Shown: positions 22,228 through 31,454, counted from the stretch's first letter. The stretch is DNA of 31,551 nt from CAYFRC01 sp050946115 (GCA_050946115.1 JBMNUF010000027.1:1-31551), one strand, 5' to 3'. Made by a program: numbers and translations. Notes: a model not told the origin generated them from the sequence alone.

Positions 22228-24576
22228 ATGCAGGAAAGAGATTTGCGCGTTCTGGAATTCACGAAGATTCGCGCGCAGCTTCAGGCGCTCGCGGTGAGCG
22301 AAGCGGGGCGGGAGAGGATCGCCCTGCTCGAGCCGTCCTCCGACGCGGCGACGGTCGTAACGCTTCAGCGGCAGACAGAGGAGGCGAACACGATCCGCGC
22401 GTACTGCGGCGCAAACCCCATACAGTATTTTGCGGACGTTTCGGATTACCTCAAGATCGCATCCGTCGGCGGCACGCTCTCGCCGAAGGCGCTGCTCGAC
22501 GTCGCGGAGCTTTTGCGCGCGTCTCGCGGCGTGCGAAGCGCCATCGTGACCGACAGGGAGGACACGCTGCTCCTCACAGAGATGGCGTCGCGCCTCGCGA
22601 CGGACAGGGGGCTTGAAGAAGAAATCTTCAACGCGATCCTCTCCGAGGACGAGATAGCCGACCGCGCGTCGGGCGAACTGTACGACATCCGCAGGCACAT
22701 CCGCATCGTCAACGACAGGGTGCGCGACAAGCTGAACCAGTTTTTGCGCAATCCCTCGCTTTCCAAATACCTGCAGGACGCGATCATCACCATGCGAAAC
22801 GGCAGGTACGTGCTCCCCGTCAAGGCAGAATGCAGGCAGAACGTGCCCGGACTCATCCACGACCAGTCCGCGAGCGGGGCGACGCTTTTCATCGAGCCGA
22901 TGGGCGCGGTGGAGGCGGGAAACGACCTGAAGCAGTGGCTTGCGAAAGAGCAAAAGGAGATCGAGCGAATCCTCTCCATGCTCTCCGCGCAGGTCGCGCC
23001 GCAAGCGCCCCTTTTTAAGAACAACATCGCGCTGCTCGCAGAGTTAGATATGATTTTTGCAAAGGCGCAGCTTGGGCGCGACATGCGCGCCGTCACGCCG
23101 AAGCTGAACGAAGACGGGCGCATCAACATCGTCAGGGGCAGGCATCCGCTTATCGATCCCGAAAAGGTCGTCCCGATCGACCTGTGGACGGGGGAGGACT
23201 TCACGACGCTCGTCGTCACGGGGCCCAACACGGGCGGCAAGACGGTCACGCTGAAGACGGTAGGCCTCTTCGCGCTGATGACGCAGGCGGGGCTGCAGGT
23301 TCCGGCGCAGTTCGGCACGGAGATGGCGATTTTCGATGACGTATTTGCCGACATCGGCGACGAGCAGTCCATCGAGCAGTCGCTCTCGACGTTTTCGGGC
23401 CACATGACGAATATCGTAAATATCCTACAAAACGTCACGCCGAAATCGCTCGTGCTGTTCGACGAGCTCGGCGCAGGTACGGACCCGACGGAGGGCGCGG
23501 CGCTCGCGATGAGCATTTTGGAGCACCTTTTGAAGATGAAGGCGACGACGCTCGCGACCACGCACTACAGCGAACTGAAGGCGTTCGCGCTCGGCACAGT
23601 CGGCGTGGAAAATGCCTCCGTCGAATTCGACGTGGAGACGCTTCGCCCCACATACCGCCTTTCGATCGGCGTGCCCGGAAAATCGAATGCCTTTGAAATC
23701 TCCAGAAAGTTGGGGCTGCCGGAGGCGCTCATCCGCGAGGCGTCGCAGCGGCTCAGCAAGGACCAGATTCGCTTTGAGGACGTGATCGCTAACGCCGAAT
23801 ACCACCGCCGCATTGCCGAAAAGGAGCGCGTGCTCGCGGAGGAGGCGCACAGGGAGACCCAGCGCCTGCGCGACGAGGCGGAAAGGGCGCGCGCGGAGTT
23901 GGAAGAAAAGCGCGCGACCATGCTGCAAAAGGCGAAGGACGACGCAAAGAAAATCCTCGCGCGGGCGCAGCGTGAATCGGAGCAGATCATCGCCGATCTC
24001 AAAAAAATGCGATCGGGCGCTTCTGTCAAGGAGCATGAGCTGCACGCGCTGCGCGCGCAGATGCAGGGCGCGATAGACGACATGTCGGACAGCCCCATCT
24101 CTGCATCCCCCGAGGGCGAAGCGCCGAAAGACCTCAAGCTCGGTGAGACGGTCGAGCTTCTGGGCGTAGGCACGAAGGGCACCGTGCTCGCGCTACCCGA
24201 TGCCAAGGGAGAACTCATGCTGCAGTGCGGCATCATGAAGATGAAGGTGCAGCTTTCGCAGGTGCGCCGCGCCGAACCCGACAAAAAGGAAAAGCGGAGG
24301 ACGAAGAACATAGTCTCCGTATCGCAAAAATCCGTCGGCATGGAGTGCGACGTGCGCGGGATGACATTAGATGAGGCGACTTTGGCGGTCGATATGTATC
24401 TGGACGGCGCGGGGCTGCAGGCGCTCAAAACCGTATCGATCATCCACGGAAAGGGCACGGGCGTTTTGCGCGCGGGTATACAGGATCATTTGAAAAAGCA
24501 CCCCGCAGTGAAAGAATTCCGCCTCGGGCAATACGGCGAGGGCGAAGACGGGGTCACGGTCGTTTCGCTGAAATAA
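22228..24576 (+). CDS. mutS2: Endonuclease MutS2
   Basis: MutS2 is a MutS paralogue lacking the mismatch-recognition domain. In Bacillus it acts on stalled, collided ribosomes and in other species suppresses recombination. The 782 residues show a coiled-coil core with the clamp, the ATPase with Walker A GPNTGGKT at 332-339, Walker B LVLFDELGAGTDP, the ATTHYSELK segment, then a long charged helix (about 500-620), a KOW-like segment (LGETVELLGVGTKGTVLAL) and the C-terminal Smr nuclease domain (CDVRGMT near 706 and IIHGKGTGVLR). All catalytic motifs look intact. AAGGAG stands before ATG at a normal distance. It lies 12 bases after the U32 gene. Confidence 0.96.
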   Translation: MQERDLRVLEFTKIRAQLQALAVSEAGRERIALLEPSSDAATVVTLQRQTEEANTIRAYCGANPIQYFADVSDYLKIASVGGTLSPKALLDVAELLRASRGVRSAIVTDREDTLLLTEMASRLATDRGLEEEIFNAILSEDEIADRASGELYDIRRHIRIVNDRVRDKLNQFLRNPSLSKYLQDAIITMRNGRYVLPVKAECRQNVPGLIHDQSASGATLFIEPMGAVEAGNDLKQWLAKEQKEIERILSMLSAQVAPQAPLFKNNIALLAELDMIFAKAQLGRDMRAVTPKLNEDGRINIVRGRHPLIDPEKVVPIDLWTGEDFTTLVVTGPNTGGKTVTLKTVGLFALMTQAGLQVPAQFGTEMAIFDDVFADIGDEQSIEQSLSTFSGHMTNIVNILQNVTPKSLVLFDELGAGTDPTEGAALAMSILEHLLKMKATTLATTHYSELKAFALGTVGVENASVEFDVETLRPTYRLSIGVPGKSNAFEISRKLGLPEALIREASQRLSKDQIRFEDVIANAEYHRRIAEKERVLAEEAHRETQRLRDEAERARAELEEKRATMLQKAKDDAKKILARAQRESEQIIADLKKMRSGASVKEHELHALRAQMQGAIDDMSDSPISASPEGEAPKDLKLGETVELLGVGTKGTVLALPDAKGELMLQCGIMKMKVQLSQVRRAEPDKKEKRRTKNIVSVSQKSVGMECDVRGMTLDEATLAVDMYLDGAGLQALKTVSIIHGKGTGVLRAGIQDHLKKHPAVKEFRLGQYGEGEDGVTVVSLK

Positions 24577-24589
24577 AGGAGGCGCAGGC

Positions 24590-25282
24590 ATGGGCAAGAT
24601 CAAAATACTCCTCGTGGACGACGATCCGAACATCTCCCAGCTCGTCAATCTCTATCTGACGAAGGAAGGTTTCGAGGTGGAGACGGCGTTTTCCGGCGAC
24701 GAGGCGCTCAAAAAGTTCAAGACCGCCGCGCCCCACCTCATGCTGCTGGACGTGATGCTCCCCGGCATGGACGGCTGGCAGGTGTGCAGGGAGGTGCGCA
24801 AGGTTTCCAACGTCCCCGTCATCATGCTGACTGCGAAGGACGACACGTTCGACAAGGTGCTGGGGCTGGAATTGGGCGCGGACGACTACATCACCAAGCC
24901 CTTTGAGACGAAGGAGCTCGTCGCGCGCATCAAGGCGGTCATCCGCAGGTATCAGAATGTCGATTCGCCGGACAAGGAGCTGGTCTTTCCGGGGCTCACC
25001 ATCAACATTTCGCACTACACCGTCACCTTCCTCGGCAGGCAGATCGACATGCCGCCCAAGGAGATCGAGCTGCTATACTTTCTGGCGACGCACCAATCCA
25101 CCGTCTTCACGCGGGAGCAGCTGCTCGAACAGGTGTGGGGGTACGACTTTTTCGGCGATTCGCGCACGGTGGACGTGCATGTGAAGCGGCTGCGCGAAAA
25201 GCTCACGGGCAGCGAGGAGCTCGGCTGGTCGATCAAAACCGTGTGGGGCGTCGGCTATAAGTTCGAGGTGAAAAATCTATGA
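24590..25282 (+). CDS. OmpR/PhoB-type response regulator
   Basis: A 230-residue DNA-binding regulator. The receiver domain (1-120) has the acidic cluster D10-D12, phosphoacceptor D54 in LLDVMLPG, T81 and K103 (ITKPF). The winged helix (about 130-228) has PPKEIELLYFLATHQSTVFTREQLLEQVWGY and TVDVHVKRLREKL, then VWGVGYKFE. AAAGGAGG precedes the ATG. The stop overlaps the kinase start by 4 bases, so the two are a coupled pair. The regulon is unknown; the promoters and repeat-protein gene directly after the kinase are the nearest candidate target. Confidence 0.93.
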   Translation: MGKIKILLVDDDPNISQLVNLYLTKEGFEVETAFSGDEALKKFKTAAPHLMLLDVMLPGMDGWQVCREVRKVSNVPVIMLTAKDDTFDKVLGLELGADDYITKPFETKELVARIKAVIRRYQNVDSPDKELVFPGLTINISHYTVTFLGRQIDMPPKEIELLYFLATHQSTVFTREQLLEQVWGYDFFGDSRTVDVHVKRLREKLTGSEELGWSIKTVWGVGYKFEVKNL

Positions 25283-26748
25283 AGAACCGCCTGTTCTGGC
25301 GGCTGTTCTGGGCGTTCATGGCGACCTTGATCTTGACGGTCGGCGTGCTTTCGGGGCTCGTCGTCATCATGGTGCGCTCCGAGCGGCAGCAGGCGCTGGA
25401 ATCGGAGGTGCTGATGCAGGCACGCGACATGGCGCTGCTCATGCGGCAGGAGGGGCATATCTCGTGGATCTGGCGGCCGAACATGCAGATGGCGTTGTCG
25501 GGCGTCGTGCGGGAGAAGATACGCGATATCCAAAGCAGCTACGAGGCGAGCATATGGATCGTCAACGCGACGGGCTCGCTTCTGGTCATAGGCGATGCGG
25601 AGACGACGCAGGACCACATCAACGACGAAAACGTGGTTACGCAGCTTCGCAGCGTGCTTTCCGGGCGGGAAATCCGCGTACAGGGACTGATCCCCGAACT
25701 GGGGCAGGACATCGTGACCATCGGCGTGCCGCTCGCCGCAGCGGATGGGTATGTATACGGCGCGCTCCTCATGCACATTTCGACGAGCAGGCTGCGCGTG
25801 GATTATTCCGACATGATCCGAAACGCCGGAATCGCCGCGAGCATCGCAATGATCTTGGGATCCTTTTTGGCGTATTTCATCTCGAGCAGGCAGACGCGCC
25901 CGATGAAGCAGATTCAGGAGGCAGTGCGCGAGTTTTCGGGCGGCAATCTCGACCGGCGCGTGGACATTCGCGGCGGGGATGAGATGGCGCAGCTCGGCAG
26001 CTCCATCAACCGCATGGCGCAGGAGCTGTCCACGCTCGAAGAATCGCGGCGCAGCTTTGTTGCGAACGTCTCGCACGAACTGCGCTCCCCGCTCACCTGC
26101 ATACAGGGCTATGTGCAGGGGATGCTGGACGGGACGATCCCAAGAGATGATGCGGACAGGTACCTGAACATCGTGCTGTTGGAGACGAAGCGGCTCACCA
26201 AGCTCGTGAACGAGCTGTTGGATCTCTCGCGCTTCGAATCGGGGAAGATCCCGCTCACGAAGACGGTTTTCGACGTGAACCAGTTGATCGCGCTGGAGCT
26301 TTTCAGCTTTGAAGGGCGCATAGAGGAGAAGGAGATCGACGTACAGGTCAATTTCGCGAGCGACCAGTTCTATGTTTTGGCGGACGCGGACAGGATTCGG
26401 CAGGTCGTGACCAATCTCATCGACAATGCGGTGAAATTTCTACGCACGGGCGGGCACCTCATCGTCGATACGCGCGACGAGGGCGGCAAGTGCGCCGTGA
26501 GCATCTCAAACGACGGGCCGCAAATCCCGCCGGACGATTTGCCCTACATCTTTGACCGGTTTTACAAGGCGGACAAGGCGCGTACATCCGGAAACGGCAC
26601 AGGGCTTGGGCTTTCCATCGCGAAGCTCATCATCACCCAGCACGACGAGACGATTTCCGTCAACAGCGGGCCGGGGCTCACGAGATTTCTGTTCACGCTC
26701 GAAAAGGCGGATTCGCCGCAACACGCGGGAAAAGAAGAAAACCGTTGA
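25279..26748 (+). CDS. Membrane sensor histidine kinase
   Basis: A 489-residue kinase partnered with the preceding regulator. TM1 is at about 7-33, an extracellular sensor of about 145 residues follows (a small PAS/CACHE-like fold is possible, with VVTQLRSVLSGREI), TM2 is at about 180-203, then a HAMP linker, the HisKA helix with H266 in VANVSHELRSPLT, and the HATPase with N in VVTNLIDNAVKF, DNG-like NDGP, and GNGTGLGLS. The layout resembles PhoR/ResE-type kinases. The signal is not known, but the sensor is outside the cell. The stop codon TGA overlaps the -35 box of the next promoter. Confidence 0.93.
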   Translation: MKNRLFWRLFWAFMATLILTVGVLSGLVVIMVRSERQQALESEVLMQARDMALLMRQEGHISWIWRPNMQMALSGVVREKIRDIQSSYEASIWIVNATGSLLVIGDAETTQDHINDENVVTQLRSVLSGREIRVQGLIPELGQDIVTIGVPLAAADGYVYGALLMHISTSRLRVDYSDMIRNAGIAASIAMILGSFLAYFISSRQTRPMKQIQEAVREFSGGNLDRRVDIRGGDEMAQLGSSINRMAQELSTLEESRRSFVANVSHELRSPLTCIQGYVQGMLDGTIPRDDADRYLNIVLLETKRLTKLVNELLDLSRFESGKIPLTKTVFDVNQLIALELFSFEGRIEEKEIDVQVNFASDQFYVLADADRIRQVVTNLIDNAVKFLRTGGHLIVDTRDEGGKCAVSISNDGPQIPPDDLPYIFDRFYKADKARTSGNGTGLGLSIAKLIITQHDETISVNSGPGLTRFLFTLEKADSPQHAGKEENR

Positions 26749-26774
26749 CAAAACGCATATGTTTTTCGTATACT
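26745..26774 (+). promoter_or_regulatory. Promoter P1 of the Cys/His-repeat protein
   Basis: TTGACA (26745-26750), an 18-base spacer and TATACT (26769-26774) match the housekeeping consensus. The -35 box overlaps the kinase stop codon. The transcript would start near 26781 and have a 125-base leader. Confidence 0.75.
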
Positions 26775-26847
26775 GTTCATAGCGGCGTCGTATGTGCTTT
26801 GCGGGCTAATTATTACAAAATTATTTCTAAATTATTCCGTAAAAGTA

Positions 26848-26876
26848 TTGACTTATCGGATGTTTCGTAGTAAACT
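26848..26876 (+). promoter_or_regulatory. Promoter P2 of the Cys/His-repeat protein
   Basis: TTGACT (26848-26853), a 17-base spacer and TAAACT (26871-26876) lie 30 bases before the ATG in an AT-rich stretch. A start near 26883 would leave about 23 bases of leader including the ribosome site AGGGGTG. Direct control by the neighbouring response regulator is possible, but no repeated operator is obvious. Confidence 0.75.
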
Positions 26877-26905
26877 AACGATAGCAAAAAATAGGGGTGT
26901 TATAC

Positions 26906-29338
26906 ATGGGGAAAATAAAGCTCGGCGGTCTGAAGCTGCAGTGGTCGAAGGAGGGCATCGCCTATAAATTCGGCGGCGGCGCAGTGAAGCGCTTCTATTT
27001 TAGCAGACAGCACGAGGAAGAGCCGCAGGACGAATTCGACGCCATCGAATACGAAGACGGCGTCTATGACGAGTACGGCTATGACGAATACGGCGGCTAC
27101 GAATACGGTGGCTACGACGACGGCTACGACGATTCGGACGAGTACTACGACGACGCCGACGCGGAAGAAGACGGCGGGGGCGGCTACAGCATTTTCTATC
27201 AGAACGAATGGCTGGTATGGCTGCTGCTCGTGGTTTTGCCGCCGCTGGGGATCTATCTTCTGTGGAAGCAGAGGATGCTCGAGCCGAAAAAGCGGCTGAT
27301 TTCCTCCGGCGTGGCATCTGTATGGTGCATCGTGCTGCTCGTGCTGCTGTTCACATTGCCCGGAGGTAGGAAGGATCCCACAGCCCCCAATGTCACCATC
27401 ACGCAGCCGGCGACCTCGGCGAAACCCGTCGTAGCGCCCGAAGACGCGGAGGGCGATCTCACGATCAGCCTCGGCGATACGGAGGATGACGGCTTCGCGG
27501 ATGCGGACGACGGCTTCGGCGACGCACAGGATGCTTCGGCGCCTGCGGATGCGGCAGAGGGTCCCTTGGATCCCTCGGTGACCTATGTCTATTCCGCCAA
27601 TACCGGCGCATATTACCACAGCAACCCGGATTGCGAGGCGGCGGAGGGCGACCTTTCGCGGATCGATCTCACCATCGCCCGCTCCACGCGCAACCAATCG
27701 CCCTGCCCGACCTGCTACGGCGAGTCTTCGGTGGGCACGACCTACTATGTCGTTGACGGCGGCAAGTATTACCACATAAACCAGACCTGCTCCGACATGA
27801 AGAACGCGAGGGCGACCACCAAGGCGGCGGCGATAAAAGCCGGCTTTACGGTTTGCCCGAAATGTATCGGCATCTACTACATGACGCAAAACGGCAAGTA
27901 CTACCACAAGACGAGCACCTGCTCCGGCATGAGAAACGCCGTGAATACCACGGCGGAAAAGGCAAAAGCTGCGGGAAAGACGCCGTGCCCCGTGTGCGCA
28001 GGGAAAGTCGCATCCGATACGGCAGGTTCCGCTGCATCCGGCTATTATTCCACACCGACGGGCAAGTACTACCACGCGAACAAGAACTGCTCCGGCATGA
28101 AAAACGCCACCAAGATCACGGCGGCGGTCGCCAAGCAGCGCAAACAGACAGCCTGCCCGATTTGCATCGGAAAGAAAGCTTCTGCCTCTTCGAGCGAAAA
28201 GAGCTACTACGCGACGACTGGCGGCGAATATTACCACACCAAGAGCAACTGCTCCGGCATGAAAAACGCCACGAAGATTTCGCTCGAGACCGCGAAGAAG
28301 TACAAAAAGAAGCCGTGTCCCAAGTGCGTGTCGCAGGGGTCTTCCTCCTCATCCTCGGTTCCGGAAACCTCTTTGACGTATTACTATGCGACGGCGAGCG
28401 GCAAGTATTATCATAAGACCTCTACCTGCTCAGGCATGAAGGGCGCGAAGAAGATCACGCTCGCGACAGCGCTCAAAAACGGCAAGACCAAGTGTCCAAG
28501 GTGTCTTTCGGGGACGAGTAATACCGCCGTATTCGCCACGACGGGCGGCAGATATTACCACTCGAAATCGACCTGCTCCGGCATGAAAAACCCCATCGCC
28601 GTGACGCTCGCCAAGGCAAAGGCGGCGGGGAAGACGGCCTGCCCCGTCTGCTACGGCAGCAAGACTTCCAAAGCTAAAACGGTTCCTTCCACCGCAAAGC
28701 TTTACGCCACGGCAAACGGAAGGTATTACCACACCAAGAGCACCTGCTCCGGCATGAAAAACGCCAAGCGGATCACGCTCGCGACCGCGCAGAAATACGG
28801 AAAAACCGCGTGCCCCGTCTGCGCGAGCGGCGTGGTGGCGGCGTCGCAGACCACCACGACTTCAAAGGTATACTGCTACGCGACCAAAAGCGGCAAGTAC
28901 TACCATAAAAAGAGCACGTGCTCCGGTATGACGAACGCGAGCAAGATACCGCTCGCCACCGCGAAAAAGGCGGGGAAGGTCGCCTGCCCCGTGTGCGTGA
29001 CGGGCACTGCGGTGGCAACCACAGCCGCCGACAAGGGCACGACCTGCTACATCTTCCCCGGCAACGGGTTCTTCCACGCCAAATCCTCCTGTTCGGGCTT
29101 GACCGACGGGAAAAAGACGACGGTCAACGCCGCGAAGCGCAAGGGCTATACCGTATGCCCTGTGTGCGCGGGCAACAAACTTTCGACCTATGTATGGGTC
29201 GAGGCGCTGGGGCTGAAATATCACGCCTCTAAGACGTGTAGGGAGATTACGTCCACGCCAACGAAGGTCTCGCTCGCCACGGCGCTCGAGAGGGCGTACA
29301 AGCGCTGCCCGGTCTGCGACGCGCCGTCCGCGTCGTGA
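26906..29338 (+). CDS. Membrane-anchored protein with eleven tandem H-x4-C / C-P-x-C modules
   Basis: An 810-residue protein that I do not recognise as a whole. Residues 1-40 are basic. About 42-95 is acidic, Tyr/Asp/Gly-rich low complexity (DEYGYDEYGGYEYGG). Two hydrophobic segments (about 102-121 and 134-153) flank the basic loop KQRMLEPKKR, then comes an acidic linker. From about 229 to 807 there are eleven modules of 44-59 residues, each with an aromatic strand, G-K/R-Y-Y-H-x4-C-S-G-M-K-N-A, a T-x3-A helix and C-P-x-C. Single copies of a similar unit occur at the ends of secreted Bacillota proteins and recall the Ada metal-binding fold, so one Zn per module (His plus three Cys) is plausible. 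The basic loop suggests both ends lie outside the cell. ATG at 26906 has AGGGGTG 6 bases upstream; a GTG at 26897 overlaps that site. It follows a two-component system. The function is unknown. Confidence 0.85.
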   Translation: MGKIKLGGLKLQWSKEGIAYKFGGGAVKRFYFSRQHEEEPQDEFDAIEYEDGVYDEYGYDEYGGYEYGGYDDGYDDSDEYYDDADAEEDGGGGYSIFYQNEWLVWLLLVVLPPLGIYLLWKQRMLEPKKRLISSGVASVWCIVLLVLLFTLPGGRKDPTAPNVTITQPATSAKPVVAPEDAEGDLTISLGDTEDDGFADADDGFGDAQDASAPADAAEGPLDPSVTYVYSANTGAYYHSNPDCEAAEGDLSRIDLTIARSTRNQSPCPTCYGESSVGTTYYVVDGGKYYHINQTCSDMKNARATTKAAAIKAGFTVCPKCIGIYYMTQNGKYYHKTSTCSGMRNAVNTTAEKAKAAGKTPCPVCAGKVASDTAGSAASGYYSTPTGKYYHANKNCSGMKNATKITAAVAKQRKQTACPICIGKKASASSSEKSYYATTGGEYYHTKSNCSGMKNATKISLETAKKYKKKPCPKCVSQGSSSSSSVPETSLTYYYATASGKYYHKTSTCSGMKGAKKITLATALKNGKTKCPRCLSGTSNTAVFATTGGRYYHSKSTCSGMKNPIAVTLAKAKAAGKTACPVCYGSKTSKAKTVPSTAKLYATANGRYYHTKSTCSGMKNAKRITLATAQKYGKTACPVCASGVVAASQTTTTSKVYCYATKSGKYYHKKSTCSGMTNASKIPLATAKKAGKVACPVCVTGTAVATTAADKGTTCYIFPGNGFFHAKSSCSGLTDGKKTTVNAAKRKGYTVCPVCAGNKLSTYVWVEALGLKYHASKTCREITSTPTKVSLATALERAYKRCPVCDAPSAS
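27590..29326 (+). repeat. Eleven tandem Cys/His modules (coding repeat)
   Basis: The module histidine codons begin at 27617, 27773, 27905, 28073, 28235, 28412, 28559, 28730, 28904, 29075 and 29222, so the period is 132-177 bases, always a multiple of three. Every copy keeps H-x4-C and C-P-x-C. Copies 3 to 9 share C-S-G-M, copies 1, 10 and 11 are the most diverged. This gradient, with similar centre and diverged ends, is what internal duplication produces. Confidence 0.9.
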
Positions 29339-29450
29339 GGCGCCGTATTTGCCCTTTTCGTAAGGCTATCGAATCCCGCTCGAGAACGATTTGAGCGAGC
29401 GCGACCCGTGCGAATGCAGGACGCGACAAAAAACACCTGGATGTTTCAGG

Positions 29451-29496
29451 ACGGAGAGGGAGGTGCGAAGGAATACTGCGCCGCCCTCTCCGTTTT
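29451..29496 (+). terminator. Terminator after the Cys/His-repeat gene
   Basis: ACGGAGAGGG (29451-29460) pairs with CCCTCTCCGT (29484-29493), loop 23 bases, followed by TTT. It lies 113 bases after the stop. The stretch 29339-29450 shows no gene. The large loop makes it less certain than a standard terminator. Confidence 0.6.
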
Positions 29497-29605
29497 CAAA
29501 ACCGCAAAGCATAGTCACGCCAAGCCGTTTCGTACATCCGCTGCATTGCTGTGTGCATTTGGCAACCAATCCGCTTTACCCTATCAGAAGAGAAGAGGTG
29601 ACTGT

Positions 29606-30097
29606 TTGTTAGTGACAATGCTATGTGCCATACTGCTCATGGCGGGGCTTTTCCTCCTGCTGCTTGGCGGTGTAGGCTTTGTGCAGGATAGGAGATTTTT
29701 TACATCCGCCCCGAAAGATGTGCGGGCAGTTCTGGAAGATAAAAGAGAGCGATTCAAGGGGCAGCATGTACTTGGATGGTTCCTGATTGTCATTTCTATT
29801 CTGATGATGGCAGGAGCCATGATATACGGCATCTTGGACGGAATCAAAAACGGCTTTCCCTTCGTTCGGTTTTTCATACGATTCCTTGTCATGCTGCTTC
29901 TGTTGAAAGCGTTTGACATCTTCGTTTTTGACTGGATACTGCTTTGCCACAGCGATTTCTTTCCGCATTTCTACCCGGAAACGAAGCCCTATCTGGGGCC
30001 GCACCTGTTTGGCTTTAACAAAAAGGAGCACATCATCCATACGCTGCTGTTTGTTTCGGCATCGGCGGTCATTTCATGGATATGCACCCTGTTTTGA
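29606..30097 (+). CDS. Small unrecognised membrane protein, about four helices
   Basis: About 163 residues with four hydrophobic segments: MLCAILLMAGLFLLLLGG, GWFLIVISILMMAGAMIYG, FFIRFLVMLLLLKAFDIFVF and the C-terminal LLFVSASAVISWICTLF. Between helices 3 and 4 is a His/Pro/Tyr-rich loop (CHSDFFPHFYPETKPY). I place the start at TTG 29606 because GAGGTGA (29595-29601) sits 5 bases upstream; GTG 29612 and ATG 29618 are the alternatives, and the frame upstream of 29606 runs into the terminator. Codon use is more AT-rich than the preceding gene. No family recognised. Confidence 0.6.
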   Translation: MLVTMLCAILLMAGLFLLLLGGVGFVQDRRFFTSAPKDVRAVLEDKRERFKGQHVLGWFLIVISILMMAGAMIYGILDGIKNGFPFVRFFIRFLVMLLLLKAFDIFVFDWILLCHSDFFPHFYPETKPYLGPHLFGFNKKEHIIHTLLFVSASAVISWICTLF

Positions 30098-30276
30098 AAA
30101 AGTTGTGAGACTTCCGTGAAAGACGGACAGAAGCCCCCGGTGCATGCGATCTGATTGCACCTTGCGTACGGAAAGCCCTCGGGAGCGTCGGAAGTGGCTG
30201 TCCGAATCCGACTGTTTCGAGGGGAACGCCCTGTTCAATTACCGTACAAAGTACATGGTGAACCGTCTTCTCTTGG
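30098..30276 (+). other. Gap with scattered hairpins, no gene seen
   Basis: Short inverted repeats are visible: TCCGT/ACGGA near 30115-30128, GGTGCA/TGCACC near 30140-30162, and CGGACAG against CTGTCCG about 75 bases apart. A 68-codon open frame that begins at 30144 and runs through to 30350 has no ribosome site and no recognisable content. The structure could belong to a transcript end or to an old element edge. Confidence 0.3.
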
Positions 30277-31423
30277 TACTGTCAAGCATTGGAGCTGTTG
30301 ACAAAATAGGAAATCGCCTCGATTTTGTGATAAAGCAAGAACAGAGATGATAGAAATGATGGGGCGAAGAAACAGTCAGCTCGAAATGCAGATTGTCGAT
30401 ATAGAGCAGATGATTCTTCGGGAATATCTGCTACGGAAGATCGATAGGATGGTAAGATTTGAATTCATTTATGAGCTGCTTGTGCCCTATTATCCGACAT
30501 ACGGACACCCATCAGTGGATCTGGTCAGTATGTTCAAAATGCTGCTGGTCGGATATTTATATGGAATCAAATCGGAACGCAGGCTTGTAGAGGACGTACA
30601 GTTGAATATCGCCTATCGCTGGTTTTGCGGATTCGAACTGCACGAAGCGATACCGAATCACTCTACATTCAGCAAAACACGCGTAAGGAAATGGCAGCAA
30701 AGCGACCTGTTTCAAAAAGTGTTTCAGGAATTTGTACGACGGTGTATCGAAAGCGACCTGGTGGGCAGGAAGGAAATGGCGTCGGATGGCAGCTATCTTC
30801 CGGCAAATGTATCCCGCAAAAGCTGGGTCGATGTAGAAGTTGAGGTCGAGCAAAGTATGCAGAGTTATTTGGATCGACTGGATGAAGAGCTTGCCACGCA
30901 GCCCGGATTCAAAGAGCCGCCCATAAAGAAAGTCGTGAAACGCCGCACCACCAGCACAACGGATCCGGACTGTGGCTACATCAACCATGGAACGAAACGC
31001 GGAGTGGGCTATCTGTTGGAAGCCACCGTAGATTGCAAGCATGGAATTCTTACAGGGATAGATGCCTGTGCGGCAAATCAAAAAGAAAGCTTCGTGGTTT
31101 TGAGATACCTGGAGCGCCAGATACAGCTCGGAGTTCCTATGGAGAAAATCGTACTGGACAGAGGTTACGATACCGGAGCGGTGCATCGCGGATTGGAACT
31201 ATTGGGAATAACAGTATATATCACGGCGATACAATTTCCGAATACACCTGAGAAATATGGCTTCACCTACAACCCGCAGAAAGACGCTTTCATACGTCCT
31301 GAAGGAAAGCTTCTGACGTATCATAGACTGAACTGTAATCAATCCACGGGGAAATATCTTCGCTGTTATCAGGCTTTGCGCGTAGATTGTGCTCAGTGTA
31401 ACAGACGCAGTACATGTTTTTAA
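30277..31423 (+). mobile_element. IS1182-type element, truncated
   Basis: The left edge is placed near GTACTGTCAAGCATTGG, just upstream of a TTGACA box and a palindromic stretch (ACAAAAT...ATTTTGT) before the transposase. The right part is missing because another element begins at 31424. The left boundary is a guess, as the other terminal repeat is absent. Confidence 0.6.
30347..31423 (+). pseudogene. IS1182-family transposase, truncated by an IS256-type element
   Basis: 358 codons of a transposase usually near 450-500. The N-terminal domain (PYYPTYGHPSVDLVSMFKMLL, then SERRLVEDVQLNIAYRWFCG, DUF772-type) is intact. The first catalytic aspartate is in MASDGSYLPAN and the second in VLDRGYDTG. 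The catalytic glutamate region and the C-terminus after CAQCNRRSTCF are absent; a TAA at 31421-31423 abuts the new element. Transposition is therefore not expected. The start is ATG 30347 or 30356; neither has a strong ribosome site. Confidence 0.85.
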
Positions 31424-31454
31424 GGAGTCTGTAAAGAATTTTCTGTAAATGCAC

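Noticed and set aside
27590..29326. CRISPR-like or other non-coding tandem repeat
   Set aside because: The period varies by multiples of three and the conservation is at the amino-acid level inside a long open frame, so it is a coding repeat.
30098..30276. Group II intron or structured RNA gene
   Set aside because: Several short stems are visible, but no domain V-like motif, no reverse transcriptase and no known RNA signature.
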